Made by a program: the position numbers and the translations under genes. Below are positions 20,881 to 32,833 of a DNA stretch of 64,000 nucleotides, piece after piece. Under the pieces are notes generated by a model. That model did no database searches, was not told the origin of the DNA, and worked only from the letters and a program-made list of their open reading frames with translations. Position 1 is the first letter of the stretch, and every line of letters begins with the position of its first letter. The stretch is from Tethya wilhelma (Eukaryota > Porifera > Demospongiae > Tethyida > Tethyidae): the NCBI GenBank assembly GCA_964030475.1, contig CAXIPT010000002.1, positions 15,014,391 to 15,078,390 on the forward strand, read 5' to 3'.

Positions 20881-23074
20881 ATGGCAAAAAGGATGAGCGA
20901 TGTGAGTAATCCCAAGCGTTGTAGAGGGTCTCCTACTGGATTGAGTCCTATACAGAAGCAGAAAAGCCAAAGGACTGCCTCTGTTACCAAAAGGAAGCTC
21001 TCCTTTGCGACTCAGACTCCAGCCTCGTGGTCCATATTGGAAGAGAAATGTTTGGTAGAGTATTGCTTGAACAGGGGATTCGAGGACTCGTGGCCAGCAA
21101 CTAAACGTCTAGATTTCTGGGAGAACGCCGTCATTGAGCTAGGGAAGGAATTTCCGAGAAGAACAAGTAAGTGCATAATCATCAAGTTTAGTGGCTCTTT
21201 AGAGTTTGTATGTGTTCACATATAGGAGGTAGTTGTCGTGCTAGGGTAGTCATGAAGCTCACTCCGATGTTTAAAAGCCCAAAAGCTGCCAAAGAGCACT
21301 TCAGTCAACTTATCAACAATGATATCCGCCTTAGACCAACTACTCCCAATCAATGCTGCACTGGTCTTACTGCAAGTACAGGTTACTCTCCTCAAGCTAT
21401 CCACAAGATTGAGAATGTTCATCTGGAGATTGGCAATGGTACACCTATAAGCAGTCCACCAAGTTCTGGGAGTTCACTTCAGATCATTAGATCTGATCCA
21501 TTGTTTGATCAAATCTGTATACTCTCTTTGGAAGAACAGATGAAGTTGATTGCTGAGCTGTTCTGTTCGTGTGCTGCACAACACTATGACGTCACAGTAC
21601 CACCGGACTTTATTAGGTTGGCAGCTGAAGGTATGAAGTGTCTGCAAGAATCTGGAAGGTTTAATGTGATATATGGCCTAGCCAAGGGCTTGGGCACAAC
21701 TCGTCCTGACGGCAGTGGTCCTGTTTTCCCAACTAGCAGAATGCCAATGGGACTACTAGAATATGTCATTGAGTTTTTCACTGCTAAACCTGGTCACATT
21801 GTAAGTCATTGTATGTCATATTTACTGCATCAAAAAGAATTGTTTGTTCTATAGCCAAATTGTCCTGATGACTATTTATCGTGGCTTGAAACGAATTATG
21901 TGTTGTTTGGGACAAAGTGGTCAAAGTTGTTTTGTGGACCTCTGTGGAGTGGGGAATCAACTGGGAAAAGGAGCAACTAAGCCTGGAATTCATGACCCTG
22001 TAACGGTAAAGTGTTTCTAAAGAATTATGTAGTATGGTATTAATGGTGTGTTGAAATATGTGTGTGTGTATCTGTTTAGGCCCGTGTGAATGTCCCTGCT
22101 CCAGTTGAGAGAACACTGAGACGGAAAATTGCTAGCAGTGCATATACCATTGGGCCGAGAATCCAGGTATGATAATGTGTGTACAAGTATAAATAATGCA
22201 TCATCATACACATAATACAGATTGAGATGTTAAGAGAGGCCCATCGATTGTTGCCAGGAGAAAGATTTTGGATAAAAGCGGATGGGTGTGATGTCATTTC
22301 AAGCTTGGAAGAATCTGTAGATCTACAATGGCATGGAGATGTAGACTTGGGAGATGGGAAGTTGGAAGATCTCCACAAGCAATACCTCTCTCGTTTAGAT
22401 GGCATTGATCAGTTGGCATCACACAATTTGTCTGAGAGGGTCACTAGAAACATGATTGGTCATTCTTTACGGAAAGAAAAACAGACTGTTGAGAGTGATC
22501 TTCAGTTTATTTCACTGGGTAAGTGACACTGAAAGTATTGCTTGTACGTACCATATTGTAGGAAATTTTTGTTGGTATAAACTTGTCACCATATTATTTG
22601 GTACTTCTACAGCTTTGCATAAGGCAAACAGAGAGTACAGTGAGAAAGTAACTAGCAAGAACGCTAAGGAAAAGACACTCTACACTTTGGGATGGAAAAC
22701 AGATGAATTGTCTCACCTTAACACTGATGGACATACCCTATTGGTTGAGATGCAGTGCCTGGCTGAACAGCTCAGTGATTCTGACCAAGCTCTTTCTGTC
22801 AGCCGACTACACAAACTCTCCAAATCTCTAACAGCATTTGTGAAAGGTGCAAATTAATAATAAATTGCATTCATGCATGTGTGAACGTCGTTATGATCCA
22901 CATGCACTTATCCATGTTGCCCACAAAATGTATAAACAACACATTTTTTGATACAGGACTCTATCGTCACAAGCGGGTTGCTGCTACACATGTTTTAGCA
23001 GTTCTGATAAGTCCTGAAAGTCGCAGTAGGAAACCATATGCTCTNGAGAGCTCAGCACAACCAGAAATCTTCAG
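20881..23074 (+). pseudogene. Seven-exon gene, Myb/SANT-like N terminus, one frame break
   Basis: Exons 20881-21166, 21226-21800, 21855-22005, 22080-22166, 22221-22518, 22613-22846 and 22957-23074 have GT/AG borders and compatible phases, except exon 3. Exon 3 has one nucleotide too many (151) and shows a stop before its donor unless the frame shifts near 21950. Exon 1 is basic and carries a W-S-I-L-E-E-K-C-L-V-E-Y-C type helix that suggests a Myb/SANT or MADF-like DNA-binding fold. Later blocks include E-R-F-W-I-K-A-D-G-C-D-V and G-D-V-D-L-G-D-G-K-L. I know this only as a multi-copy uncharacterised sponge/cnidarian protein. The 3' end runs into an inverted PF element next to an N (23045), so the terminus is missing. 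The frame break could be a sequencing error; if so the gene may be functional. Confidence 0.7.
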
Positions 23075-23584
23075 GTAAAGCAGGCAGGCAGCGAATATTC
23101 AGATTCCAAATAACGCACACTTATATCTAGAAAAGGGTCGTCAATTTGAAATTTTCCAGTAGCTAATGAATTATGCATGAGCGTAGAAATGAATGGCTGC
23201 CATACAGAGAAGGCGCTTTTCGCCGTGTATCTAGCCACCTAACGAGAGACACAGAAAAACGATACCAAAAGTACATGAAGACAAAGATACCAAGTTTATT
23301 CGTTCAAGAATCAGCTTCTGAAAGTGAACAGTCTTTGAGAAAAGTTGAGCCATGATAGAAGAAGAAGAAGATGGAGAAAATTGGAGGTTTGGCATATTTT
23401 AGTTTGGTACTTTAGCGATGGTTTTAGGCCATGTTTTTGGGCTTGAGAATGAGCTAAATAGTAGCTTGAGAAGCCATTTAGTGGCAAGCGCTCAGTTTTT
23501 GCAGAGTTATTCGCGTGAATATTTGTATTGCGCTAATGGGCCATCCGTGCCATTCCTATGTACCCAGTACTACCGTACTGGGAA
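23047..23584 (-). mobile_element. PF element copy 6, reverse orientation, hairpin missing
   Basis: The body is the reverse complement of other copies and ends with the left palindrome at 23584. The hairpin end is absent; the sequence joins the preceding gene at about 23047. Confidence 0.85.
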
Positions 23585-23989
23585 TTTGGGTAGACAATTG
23601 TATAAGGAAGCTGAAAATCACTAAAAACCACGCCCACTAATTAATTACTAGCCACGTGGTACACATAAACAAAAGCTGTTCACGGGTACATTTTGCAAAA
23701 AGCGGTGATGAAGATCCAAGAATTAAGTAAGTTTAACTTGTTAGATAGTATTCCTTACTTGGTTACTCTAAATTATCAGGAGAAAAGGCTACCATTCACA
23801 TGTAATTTCTATAAAATGTAAAAACAAATAACCACAAGGACGTTTACCAGCTACAACAGAATGGTTTACTGCAAAAACTGAGTGTTTGGCACAAAAAAGC
23901 TTTTTAAGCTACTTTCTGGTTGATGGCAGAAGTAAACCAGTATCCTAATTAGCATATTCATAACTAGTATATGAATATATGGATAATAT

Positions 23990-24114
23990 GTAATAGTTAT
24001 AAACTGGTTTCAAGGATTTATGGCAGTAAACTGCCTGAGCCTGAGGGCGTAGCCCAAAGGCGAAGGCTGTTTACGTAGCCATAAATCCTTGGAAACCAGT
24101 TTATAACTGTTATA
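23990..24114. repeat. Hairpin repeat next to an inverted-repeat element
   Basis: AGTTATAAACTGGTTTC and ATTTATGGC on the left pair with GCCATAAATCC and GAAACCAGTTTATAACT on the right, around a GC-rich loop. A 45-bp PF body fragment lies just before it (about 23873-23920). Confidence 0.7.
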
Positions 24115-24588
24115 ATGGCAGATATTCATTACTTGTAGTTCGTTAAATTAGAATTACGGTCTGGAGGGCAAGTGTGCTCATTAGCGTATTCATTAGTATT
24201 GCTGGCAGTACATTAGCAATGAACACAGAAGCCCTGAAACTTCAGGAAATCGTGGGCGAGCTGAGCTGCATCAGGAAGACATTTACAGAAGAGGGTCTAG
24301 CTGAGCCATGCCCATCATTCCAGCTGCCATGCCAAGTGTGGATCTTGCATTTGAAGTAGGGATGAATATCCAGCTATTTTGGCTCTAAACCTTAACTTCT
24401 TGCAAGTAATAATCAAAAGTTTCACATTATTGGGAGTAATGCTACCTATTGTTGTTGGTTTAGTTGCTATTTATATAAAGAAAATAAAAGCTAAACTCTA
24501 AGAAGTAAAATTAACATGACAATGACATCTGGTAAGCTGTCCTGCCCAGCCAGACAAAAAGAAGTTAGCAGTTATGGTTGGTATTCAG

Positions 24589-25205
24589 TAGCCTTGTACC
24601 AGGCCACACCCTCTTTTAGTGTTACTCACTAAGAATCGGGAGGGCCTGGTATATAACGGCACGTGAGGTCGAACAGTGGTCGAACAGTATCATAGCTGTG
24701 ACATAGGCAAACCGAAAAACGTCACTTCCGCTTTGAGAAAAGAGAAATTTTGGCAAAAAACAAGCCCTTGGAGCTCATCACGCTAGCGAGACTACTTGAA
24801 GGAAGTTGCTAGCCATTGCCAGTACAGCTCAACGTGGTTTTTCGCCATAATTTTCAACTTTCCAAATAAGTAAAAGGTAATTTTACCAGCTGCTGATCTA
24901 GCTAAGACTGTGTAAGTTTGTCAGACAACTTACGATAGACTCAAATATATCGTTCAGTGTTTAAAATCAGAGCATAGCTACTGTACGCTATTGCCGTCTT
25001 CATTGCTGTCTTTGAACGCCTTGTAAATATCAGAGTTTGGTGCCTGTGCTATCTGCCATTTTTACCGCTGCTTGCCAGGAGAATCCATGGAAATGCTAAA
25101 ATTTTCTATGCGCTTCTGACGTCATTCACGTGCCGTCATATACCAGGCCCTCCCGCTTTTCAACGTGTAACTTGAAGAGCTGGGAGGAGCTTGGGAACGA
25201 GGCTA
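24589..25205. mobile_element. Mutator-type MITE with 9-bp target duplication
   Basis: GGTATTCAG flanks the element exactly on both sides (24580-24588 and 25206-25214). Ends begin TAGCCTTGTACC and TAGCCTCGTTCC. Long subterminal inverted repeats contain GGGAGGGCCTGGTATAT and ACGGCACGTGA. Nine-bp duplications are the Mutator superfamily hallmark. The interior has no ORF. Confidence 0.82.
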
Positions 25206-25255
25206 GGTATTCAGCACTATCAGTATAAGTTAGGCAATGTAATAAATTGCTCTAA

Positions 25256-25771
25256 CTATTGTGTACCATCCTGCATAAGCCAAAAATATGTGTATCTTTC
25301 ACACATGAACATAATGTGATATGTTTGCAGTTTCACCGCCATGTATGATGAAATAACACACACACAGTACAAACCAACAAGTAGATCAGAGTGGAGGACT
25401 ATCCACAGACATGGATTTATTGTCCAAAAGCTAACAAATAGCTCAGTGCTTGACAATGCAGAGTAGATTGTATCCAATATTTCACTTGATCTCTTTGGGT
25501 TAGCTGGTACACAGTAGATACTTGCTCTGTAGGATGTACATAAGTGACAGTTTAATGTAACAAAAGTTTTCACAAGCTGCTGGTTGTTCTCTCTAAGTTC
25601 TTGGCAGATCACACATACATGAAGCCTCCAGAGCATGTCAGAATCACCGCAAGTGTTCTTGATAAGAGCTGCTGTAGCTTGATCTATGGTTATGGAGTAG
25701 TTGTACAAACAGTAGTTTCCTTGATCCTTCACCAAAGCGACTTTTAGGAAGCCTTCTTCTTGGTACTCCAC
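25256..25771 (-). CDS. Unidentified ORF inside an inverted-repeat element
   Basis: 171 codons, opening M-E-Y-Q-E-E-G-F-L-K-V and containing N-Y-S-I-T-I-D-Q-A-T-A-A-L-I-K. The first 120 residues look like real protein in composition, while the tail becomes hydrophobic and low-complexity. I recognise no domain. Its position inside the terminal repeats at 24117-25876 suggests it belongs to that element, or is a host fragment captured by it. The MITE insertion lies downstream of its stop, at lower coordinates. Confidence 0.4.
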   Translation of the reverse strand: MEYQEEGFLKVALVKDQGNYCLYNYSITIDQATAALIKNTCGDSDMLWRLHVCVICQELRENNQQLVKTFVTLNCHLCTSYRASIYCVPANPKRSSEILDTIYSALSSTELFVSFWTINPCLWIVLHSDLLVGLYCVCVISSYMAVKLQTYHIMFMCERYTYFWLMQDGTQ

Positions 25772-26712
25772 GTGTTGCTTGTAGTACTTTATGATACACG
25801 TAGGTATTCTAATTAACGCACTTGCCCTCCCAGCCGTATATCTAATTTAACGAAGTACAAGTAATGAATATCTGCCTTTATTTCCGCACAAAAATTGCTT
25901 TTCATTGGTTAAATTTTCATATTTCCACACAAAAGTTGCTTTTCATTGGTTAAATTTCTGTTGCAATCTGATTGGTCCGTGTTTACTATATTACCTTCGC
26001 TTCTCCAGCATAGCAACCAGTTTTTGCTCAGTCAGAAATTCAAAAGAACACTTGAAATAGCTCAGTTTCTACAGTACTATCGCTACTCTTTACACAGTTT
26101 TGCTTTGTATGCTACATCAAGAAACCAGTGAATGTTAAATAGAACACTACAACAGTGTAAGCGTCGACCTTTACCAGGCAATAAGTGTTTCTGGCAGAAT
26201 TTGGCGAATGTGGCTGCTACCAGTCTGTGGACAATTTTTTATCTTTCATGCTGGCAGTTTAAAACAGCTTGAATGTGTAAGTGTTAGGCTAGAGCGTTGA
26301 CCTATTGAAATTTTCAGTGCATGCATGATTCTGCCAGAACTTAGTGAACTCAGTCTGTTGTGGCTTCTTCCTATATATCCCGTTGGACTATTTCCGAGGC
26401 TCTCTCTTGCTGATAGTTTAAAAGGCTTGATAAACAACCCTACATCTTCATACACTAAACTTAATGAAGGAACAATATTCATAAAAAATATATATAATGA
26501 AGGAACAATATGCAAATGAAGGAACAATATTCAGCTAAAATTGACATTCCTGTATTCTCATTGGTTGAAACCATTGAGTATATTATTGCAATAAAATCCT
26601 TTTGCCCTCTGGGATGTAATTATGGCTCATAAATACTGGCTGTAGACTAGGAAACAAGGCTAATCAGGAAATATATGGATTTTACGAAGTACAAGCAAGA
26701 GACTGGGGCCCT

Positions 26713-27489
26713 ACCATCACTAAAGTACCAAATTAAAATATGCCAAACCTCCAATTTTCTCCATCTTCTTATTCTTCTTCTTCTATATTGGATCAACTTT
26801 TCTCAGAGACTATTCATTTTTAGAAGCTGATTCTTGAACGAACAAATCTGGTTTCTTTGGGGACAGTCGCTTTTGCAATCAGTTTTTTGTGTCTCTCATT
26901 GAGTCGCTAGATACAAGGCAAAAAGCACCTTCTCCATATGGCAGCCATTAATTTCTAAATCATGCATTATTCATTAGCTAGCGAGCCTAACGACCCTTTC
27001 CATATTCAAGTGCGCATTATTTGGAATCTATTGCAAGCATGCAGTTCTGTCCTATCCTGTCGTTCTCTGCGTGCAGTTCTTCAGCAGGGAAGTTATCTTT
27101 AGCTAACAAGACACAAATATATATAATGGACATAAATCAAGTGGGGTTCAGAATTTCAGCAGAAGGCATGTCTGTACTGTTGGCAAGTTCTCTGCTCAGG
27201 ATACCACCTGATATTGTAAACAATTATTCAAAAAAAATAGAACAAACAAGTACAAAAAATTAGAAATGTAATGCAAACATAGGAATGTCCACATTGTAAA
27301 AAAGTGAGTATTAGAATGGTTGTGAGTTCATTTCTGTATCTACAATGTCATTGAGCCCAGTAGGGATATGAACATAAGGTGACACAGTGAAATGAACTGG
27401 CTCAATCTGACAACCATTCTAATCTTGTTTGCTCACTTTTTTACGATTTGCTATGTTTGCGCATTACATTTCTTATCTTTTTTGTACTA
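26713..27489 (+). mobile_element. PF element copy 7 (type B, left end lost)
   Basis: Begins in the body at CCATCACTAAAGTACC, so the left palindrome is missing. Hairpin from 27246 to about 27489 is type B but eroded at its outer end (GTACTATT instead of GTACTTGT). Confidence 0.8.
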
Positions 27490-28402
27490 TTATAATTATA
27501 CAATTATGTCTAGTTGTCATAATATTTATGAGAACAGTTATAATTTTGATTATGTCCCATTGGCCATGCACAACTGTAATTACACATGTGCTGCACTGGC
27601 CACTTGAGAGCAAAGCGTGTGAAGATGGCATTTGATCTTGAACCACTTGATCTCTTCTCTGTCAAGAACAAAACCTTGTCTATAAAGTTGAGGTCCACTT
27701 AAATGACCAACTTTTGACATTAACTCAAGAGTTACTTGGAATGTGAGCAGCAGTAAGGCAACAGTACCGAGTCGTGGGGTTTCCTCATTCTCTTTTGAAG
27801 GTGGCAAGCAAAAGACGAAATGGAGGCCAACATCACGCTCGTCAATAGTGACAGCTTAGAATTTACTCCCACGGTCTGCCCAACATTTTATAGAGTCCAA
27901 AAAGATATCAGGTATCGGAAACCAGACATGGACGAAGATTGTTGAAATATGCTGCTATGAGCCTTCAAACAATTCTATAAAGAAGACATTCAATCTTCCT
28001 TTGACCATCATGGAGCAGACGGCAACTGTCCCAAAAATTTGTGACATTACCTCATCCAAACCCTTAGAGGGGGATCCTGTTGTCCTTTTGGATGCAGACA
28101 ATTTGTGGATTCCTGATTGTGGTGGCAAAAGAATACATGTATATTTTTCAACTGAGCATATTTAAAGTTACAGGAGATGCTAAGCGAGCACGACTTTGTA
28201 TGCCCATACACATTGTTGCAATACTGTGATCTCTGAGCCCTCCCTCTGGCCCTGAAATTTTTTAATTCCTGGCGGTGTAATTTAATATCATACAAAAAAT
28301 GGCCAGGGTATACCATTTGCCAGCTACATGTACATGGCAAGCTATTAATAATAGCAGCTGCAAAAGAAACAGATAATCCTGAAGATTACATCTAATCGAT
28401 TA
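27490..28402. other. No convincing gene
   Basis: Two minus-strand ORFs of 75 and 97 codons (27580-27807, 28047-28340) have ordinary amino-acid composition but no recognised motif and no supporting splice context. Confidence 0.4.
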
Positions 28403-29166
28403 TTGAGAAAAAAAAGAATTTCTAGGGCTCAGCGATTGAAAGCAAAGTTGATTGCTGAGAAACGCTTTCTTGTAAACAAAGTCCCAAAGCGTGTAAGCAA
28501 AGTTTTGCAAACAGTGGCCTGCATTGGAAAGGTCATCAAAGACTTTGTTTCTGACCGAAACGTTGGAGCAGACACATGGCGTCGTACTAGTATCCTTACT
28601 TTTGATGGTAATGTACACTTGAAGGAAAAGGTGACATATGAAAGAATTAGAACACATTTGGAAAGTGTACAATTATAATAGAACTTTTTCAGTTGTTCAG
28701 CTCTGTGTCGCTAAAAACAATCGTCGCCAGTCTGCTAAGCTGTATAAAGGTGTTGCCAAAGTGACCACAAGACCACAAGAAGAGCTCGCAAAGGTTTTAA
28801 TTTGAAATATAATCCAGATGCTTATTGGAGTGCTGTCCCTTACAAAGGTTTGAATGAACTTCAGTACAAGGGTGGTACTAAAGCTGTTGTAATAAACCGT
28901 GATGATGTGAGTGGATTTAGGAAAGATACCTAAACAACGTGCTATAGCTGTTGTGAGTGGGCAGGAAACTACTACTAGAACAGATTACGTCAATAAGCAT
29001 CCATCTCTATTACAGACAACAAGCTATAATTTCACTGGACTTCTACTACATCAGAAAAATGTGCCGGAGTTGTAAAGGCTGTACCCTTGCATCAAATGCA
29101 ATCTCTACTCAGCTCTTCAGATGCACCAAGAGTACTCGGCAACCAACAATATGGATCGATAAATAG
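28403..29166 (+). pseudogene. Decayed member of an uncharacterised basic-N-terminal family
   Basis: An intact stretch of 91 codons starts M-R-K-K-R-I-S-R-A-Q-R-L-K-A-K and contains V-P-K-R-V-S-K-V-L-Q and R-N-V-G-A-D-T-W-R-R-T-S-I-L-T-F-D-G-N. Stops and frame shifts follow, but later blocks remain readable to about 29166, including K-Y-N-P-D-A-Y-W-S-A and T-D-Y-V-N-K-H-P-S-L-L-Q-T-T-S-Y-N-F-T. I recall this block order from multi-copy sponge proteins, possibly transposase-like, with no known function. Confidence 0.6.
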
Positions 29167-29169
29167 CTT

Positions 29170-30265
29170 CCACAATATACAGGTACATATAATACTGACA
29201 CGTTGCTCCATGTGCATATACATGAACCATTCATGATTACTATAATCAAAATTAAGGTCTCACCTTATGATATCTGACTGTTATGCCTTTCGTGTCAATC
29301 TACCAATTACTACTTGGCCAGTATGGATACTCTGGTACTCAAGATGTACTCTCATTTGCCATTAGATATCAATTTTACACATAATGTAATTTTTTATTGT
29401 AGGCCTACTCTCACTCGTAAAGTTCAGGCTCGCCCCACAATGCCTTGCATTCTTCTAGTATAATTTATTGTAATCTGTTCAAGAAATAAGTCATGTCGCA
29501 TCCTCTACAACAGAGAAAACTTTGGGAACACTGTAAGACTTGAGATGATTCAAAAGATCTAAAATTGCCTTCCTGGATTAGCTTTAAAATGAATATTTTG
29601 GACAGTTCTTAAACTTGATAAAACTTCAGGCATACTTTTGGTATACACCGTATATTAGCAAAGATGCAGCAAATTTCTTCATTTCTGAGTTTTCTGTAAA
29701 AAGTTTATATGAATTGTGTTCAGCATTTAACATTTGTCTCTCTTTACATTGTTCTACAGCAGTAACAATTATATTGCAGTGTTCTATGACATCCTTTAAC
29801 ATAAAAGCATTTTTAGCAATTGGTATTAGTGATAGTTTGATGAAGGATGGTTGGTCACACCCACCCACTTTCGTTGCTAAGGGGTGAAGATAATTTGATA
29901 CAATAACTTGCTGCTTGAACTACCTGGTGTACATAGCTTGCATGTACAGAAATACAAGTGGTGCATCAATTAAGTATAGCCTAGCAAGATATAGTCGCAA
30001 ACAGTTTTGGCATATAACATCAAACTAGTTCTGAATGCTTTGTCTGAACCTCTCCAGGGATCATTTCTATCGATCAATGCCAAGAGATTAACAGAGAGAT
30101 TTTACAATTTGCAAGAAAATTTTCATATCATGATCGCACAGAAAATGTTCTGGCTATAAAATTGGAAAAAATTCTGTTACAGTCAAGATCTGACCATGTG
30201 TAGATTGTGTGCAAAGTATGGTCCCCCGTGATGCTCAGTGTCAAAGGAGTTTGAAATTATGCAAG
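29170..30265. other. Intergenic, no supported gene
   Basis: Overlapping ORFs of 80-90 codons on both strands at 29615-29887 shadow each other and show no motif. Confidence 0.4.
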
Positions 30266-30267
30266 TT

Positions 30268-31110
30268 TTAATTATTGATGAGTAAACTTGTAGGGATTAT
30301 GTTCACTAACAAGCTCATGCGTACTAATGAACGTTTGTTGTGACCAACCACCCTTGAGCATTTACAAGACTCACGAAGCCTGTGGCAACAGGAGGGGGAT
30401 TGTTCTTGATGGTCTTGCTGATCAGACTTTGTAAGCCTGGAAGTCTGTTTTCCCACACTCAGACTGGTTACCTGTACTTAGCTGATCATTTTTTGAAGAA
30501 GAATGAGTTGCTAAAGATAATCTAGAATGTTGGAGCTGGTGGTGTAAGCAGCTTTCAGGCTATTTTCATAATATTTGATGTGCCTGTCCAATGAACTCCT
30601 GTGTTCCAACAGGTGTGCCTTGAACAGGTCTTCTATTAGTAGTAATGTCAACATCTGTGAAAATCAGAGGTAGATTGTAAATGGTCATCTTGAGTGACGA
30701 CTGTATATCTTCCCTACTGCTGAAGCATCATCGGCATATCATATTTGGTTCAACTCATTAGCTAAGGGATCACACATACCCTCTTTTGAATGCAATGTTC
30801 TTTCCTAAATTCATTTCAGTGCTCATACGATAGAAATTGGTTAGAACAGTGGAGACAGAAGGTACAAACTCTGAATATTGTTAAGGGCAACTGAAGAGTA
30901 AATTTTCTCTTCTGAGCAGTACATCCACTACAGGAAAAGCTTCCGTATCATCATCATTAAAAAGATGTCTTAGAGCAGCTTCGATCCCAGCAATTTGTCC
31001 CCACATAGTTGACAACAGCCAGCAGCCTCTTGAATGTCTTTCTTGACAACGAAGTAAATGGCTTTGAAGATTATTCTTCGAGCAATTACACAAAGGCATT
31101 TGAGATCAGG
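30268..31110 (-). pseudogene. Reverse transcriptase fragment, decayed
   Basis: On the minus strand, G-Q-I-A-G-I-E-A-A-L-R-H-L-F at about 31000 leads into A-L-N-N-I-Q-S-L, a D-P-L-A-N block (remnant of the Q-G-D-P-L motif) and Y-A-D-D-A-S-A-V-G-K at about 30745. Y-A-D-D is the RT catalytic motif. It is preceded by a stop where a Trp codon is expected. Frame changes occur between blocks. The element class is not decided: non-LTR or tyrosine-recombinase types are possible. Confidence 0.65.
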
Positions 31111-31199
31111 CCCCAAATCCTCTTCCACAGCTAAAGGCTGCTAAACATGTTGGGCGACAAGAAACTAACATCTGGCTGAGGAATAAATATGTGCGAAAT

Positions 31200-31530
31200 G
31201 ATCACAATAGATGAGATCAGTTCAATTCTGAAGAATTATGATATATTTGGCTGGATATGATACTCACATGCAGGATGCTATTGTTCCAAATAAGGATGTG
31301 ATGCCTATCATCCATACTCCCCTTACATTCAGCCAATTGATTGGCTCTCTGACATATTGCAAAGGCAGAAGCTTATTGATGATATCTGGGATGCTTATGG
31401 CTTTTATTGTGAAAGTGTGCTCTCATAGTGGAGTGGGTGTCCAGCAACAGTAGCAATTGGACCTTCCAAAACAGGAAAAACTATGTGGCTGTCACTAGTA
31501 GCCATGGAGAAGAATCCAAGTACATGAGTG
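31200..31530 (+). pseudogene. Decayed paralogue of the P-loop ATPase gene
   Basis: Blocks matching residues about 185-275 of the intact gene appear in shifting frames: I-I-H-T-P-L-T, then I-S-G-M-L-M-A-F, then G-C-P-A-T-V-A-I-G-P-S-K-T-G-K-T. The last retains a Walker A motif in place of G-P-P-E-T-G-K-S. Stops and shifts between blocks show it is non-functional. Confidence 0.6.
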
Positions 31531-31659
31531 GTTCATCATTATCCTTTTTGGAAAAGCTTTGTATGTTGCAAATCAAGTAAAGCTATTAATTTCAAAGATT
31601 ACAAAGATGTCAGGAAAAACCAATGTGAGCATTTTGACCTGATGGTGACGTAGGTAAAT

Positions 31660-32020
31660 AGAAAAAATAAATTACTCCTCAAAAGAAAGTAGTAGCTTCC
31701 AAGTTAGATACAAAAGGGGAGAGATCATGCTGATCCATCAGGGCAGATTTGATTAGGGTGGGGGGGGGGGGCGGNNNNGGGGGGGGGGGGTTGCAAACAG
31801 CTATTTTGAAAGAGGTGTACAAGCAATTTAGCAAAGTCTGAGCTATATCTGAGCGTGACAGTTGGCTGGTTTTGGGGGGTTGCAAACAGGATATAGCCAT
31901 TTTGAAAGAGGTGTTCAAGCGATTTAGTAAAGTCTGCGCTATATCTGAAGTTATAGAAGTGTCTGTTTCTCTTTCTATCAGTTGAGATCTAGTGTGATCT
32001 AGACAAGAGCAGTACACAAA
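31660..32020. repeat. Duplicated 90-bp unit beside a G-run with assembly gap
   Basis: GGTTGCAAACAG followed by ATTTTGAAAGAGGTG occurs twice (from about 31791 and 31878). The left copy follows a poly-G tract interrupted by four N at 31775-31778. Confidence 0.75.
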
Positions 32021-32833
32021 GCCCCAGACAAATTGAAGTCGTACCTTGTTCCTCTATGCTACTACTCCAAGTGCCTGCATAACCTGTTTACTGTACTAGC
32101 ACTATTATACAAAGCATCATCAACAATGACAATGGAGTGAGAAAGAAGAGGAAGCCTTCAGGAAGTCCAAGGAGATGTTACTCTGATCTCAAGTCCTTGT
32201 CCATTATGACCCAAAGCTTGAGATCTATCTGGCTTGAAATCTCTCAAAGTGTGCAGTGTTGTTGCACAAGCTCTCTGATAATTCAGAAAAGCTTGGAGAA
32301 TTTATGTCTCGAACTCTCAGAAGCCAAGAAGTACTTGCAAATCGAGGAAAAAGGCACTGGCACTGGATGACTGAAGAGGGTAATTTTAAATGTGTGTAAT
32401 TTCCTTACTAAAACACTTCATTCCATTGTCTTAAACGTATTAATGTTTGACTATTCGTACATGTGTAAAGTGTCAGAATGAGCAATGATCCTATACAGAA
32501 AGCAGCGGTCTACTGACATGTGTGGGTATTTGTCATTTGGTAAGGTGTTTGCGGAGCGCAATTTTCCAGTATACGGAGGCGTTTCCAATCCACGTGAAGC
32601 GTATATTATCTATGGCTAAACATTCTAAATCCATGGTGGCAGTGAAATGGGACAGACCTGGAATCTCATATTACTGGGAAAGCCAGGGAGAGTACAGGTT
32701 TTGTGGCCCAAAAAAGGGCAAAAAAAGAATTGTGGGAGGCTTACAGAATTAAAAGTGAGTCAGGTACAAAATAAATTTATGTTTCTGTATGTTTTGTAAC
32801 TAAGATGTAAGTTTTGCCTTTAAAATAACAGAA
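32021..32833. other. No recognised gene
   Basis: Two plus ORFs of about 76 codons (32137-32370, 32522-32752) have basic, protein-like composition but no motif I recognise. They may be further decayed parts of the ATPase-like paralogue upstream. Confidence 0.35.

Larger units (their letters stand above)
24117..25876. mobile_element. 1.76-kb element with 74-bp terminal inverted repeats
   Basis: GCAGATATTCATTACTTGTA and the following 55 bp at the left are repeated inverted at 25802-25876, with several mismatches. The interior holds a 171-codon minus-strand ORF and a nested Mutator-type MITE. No clear target duplication. Confidence 0.7.
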
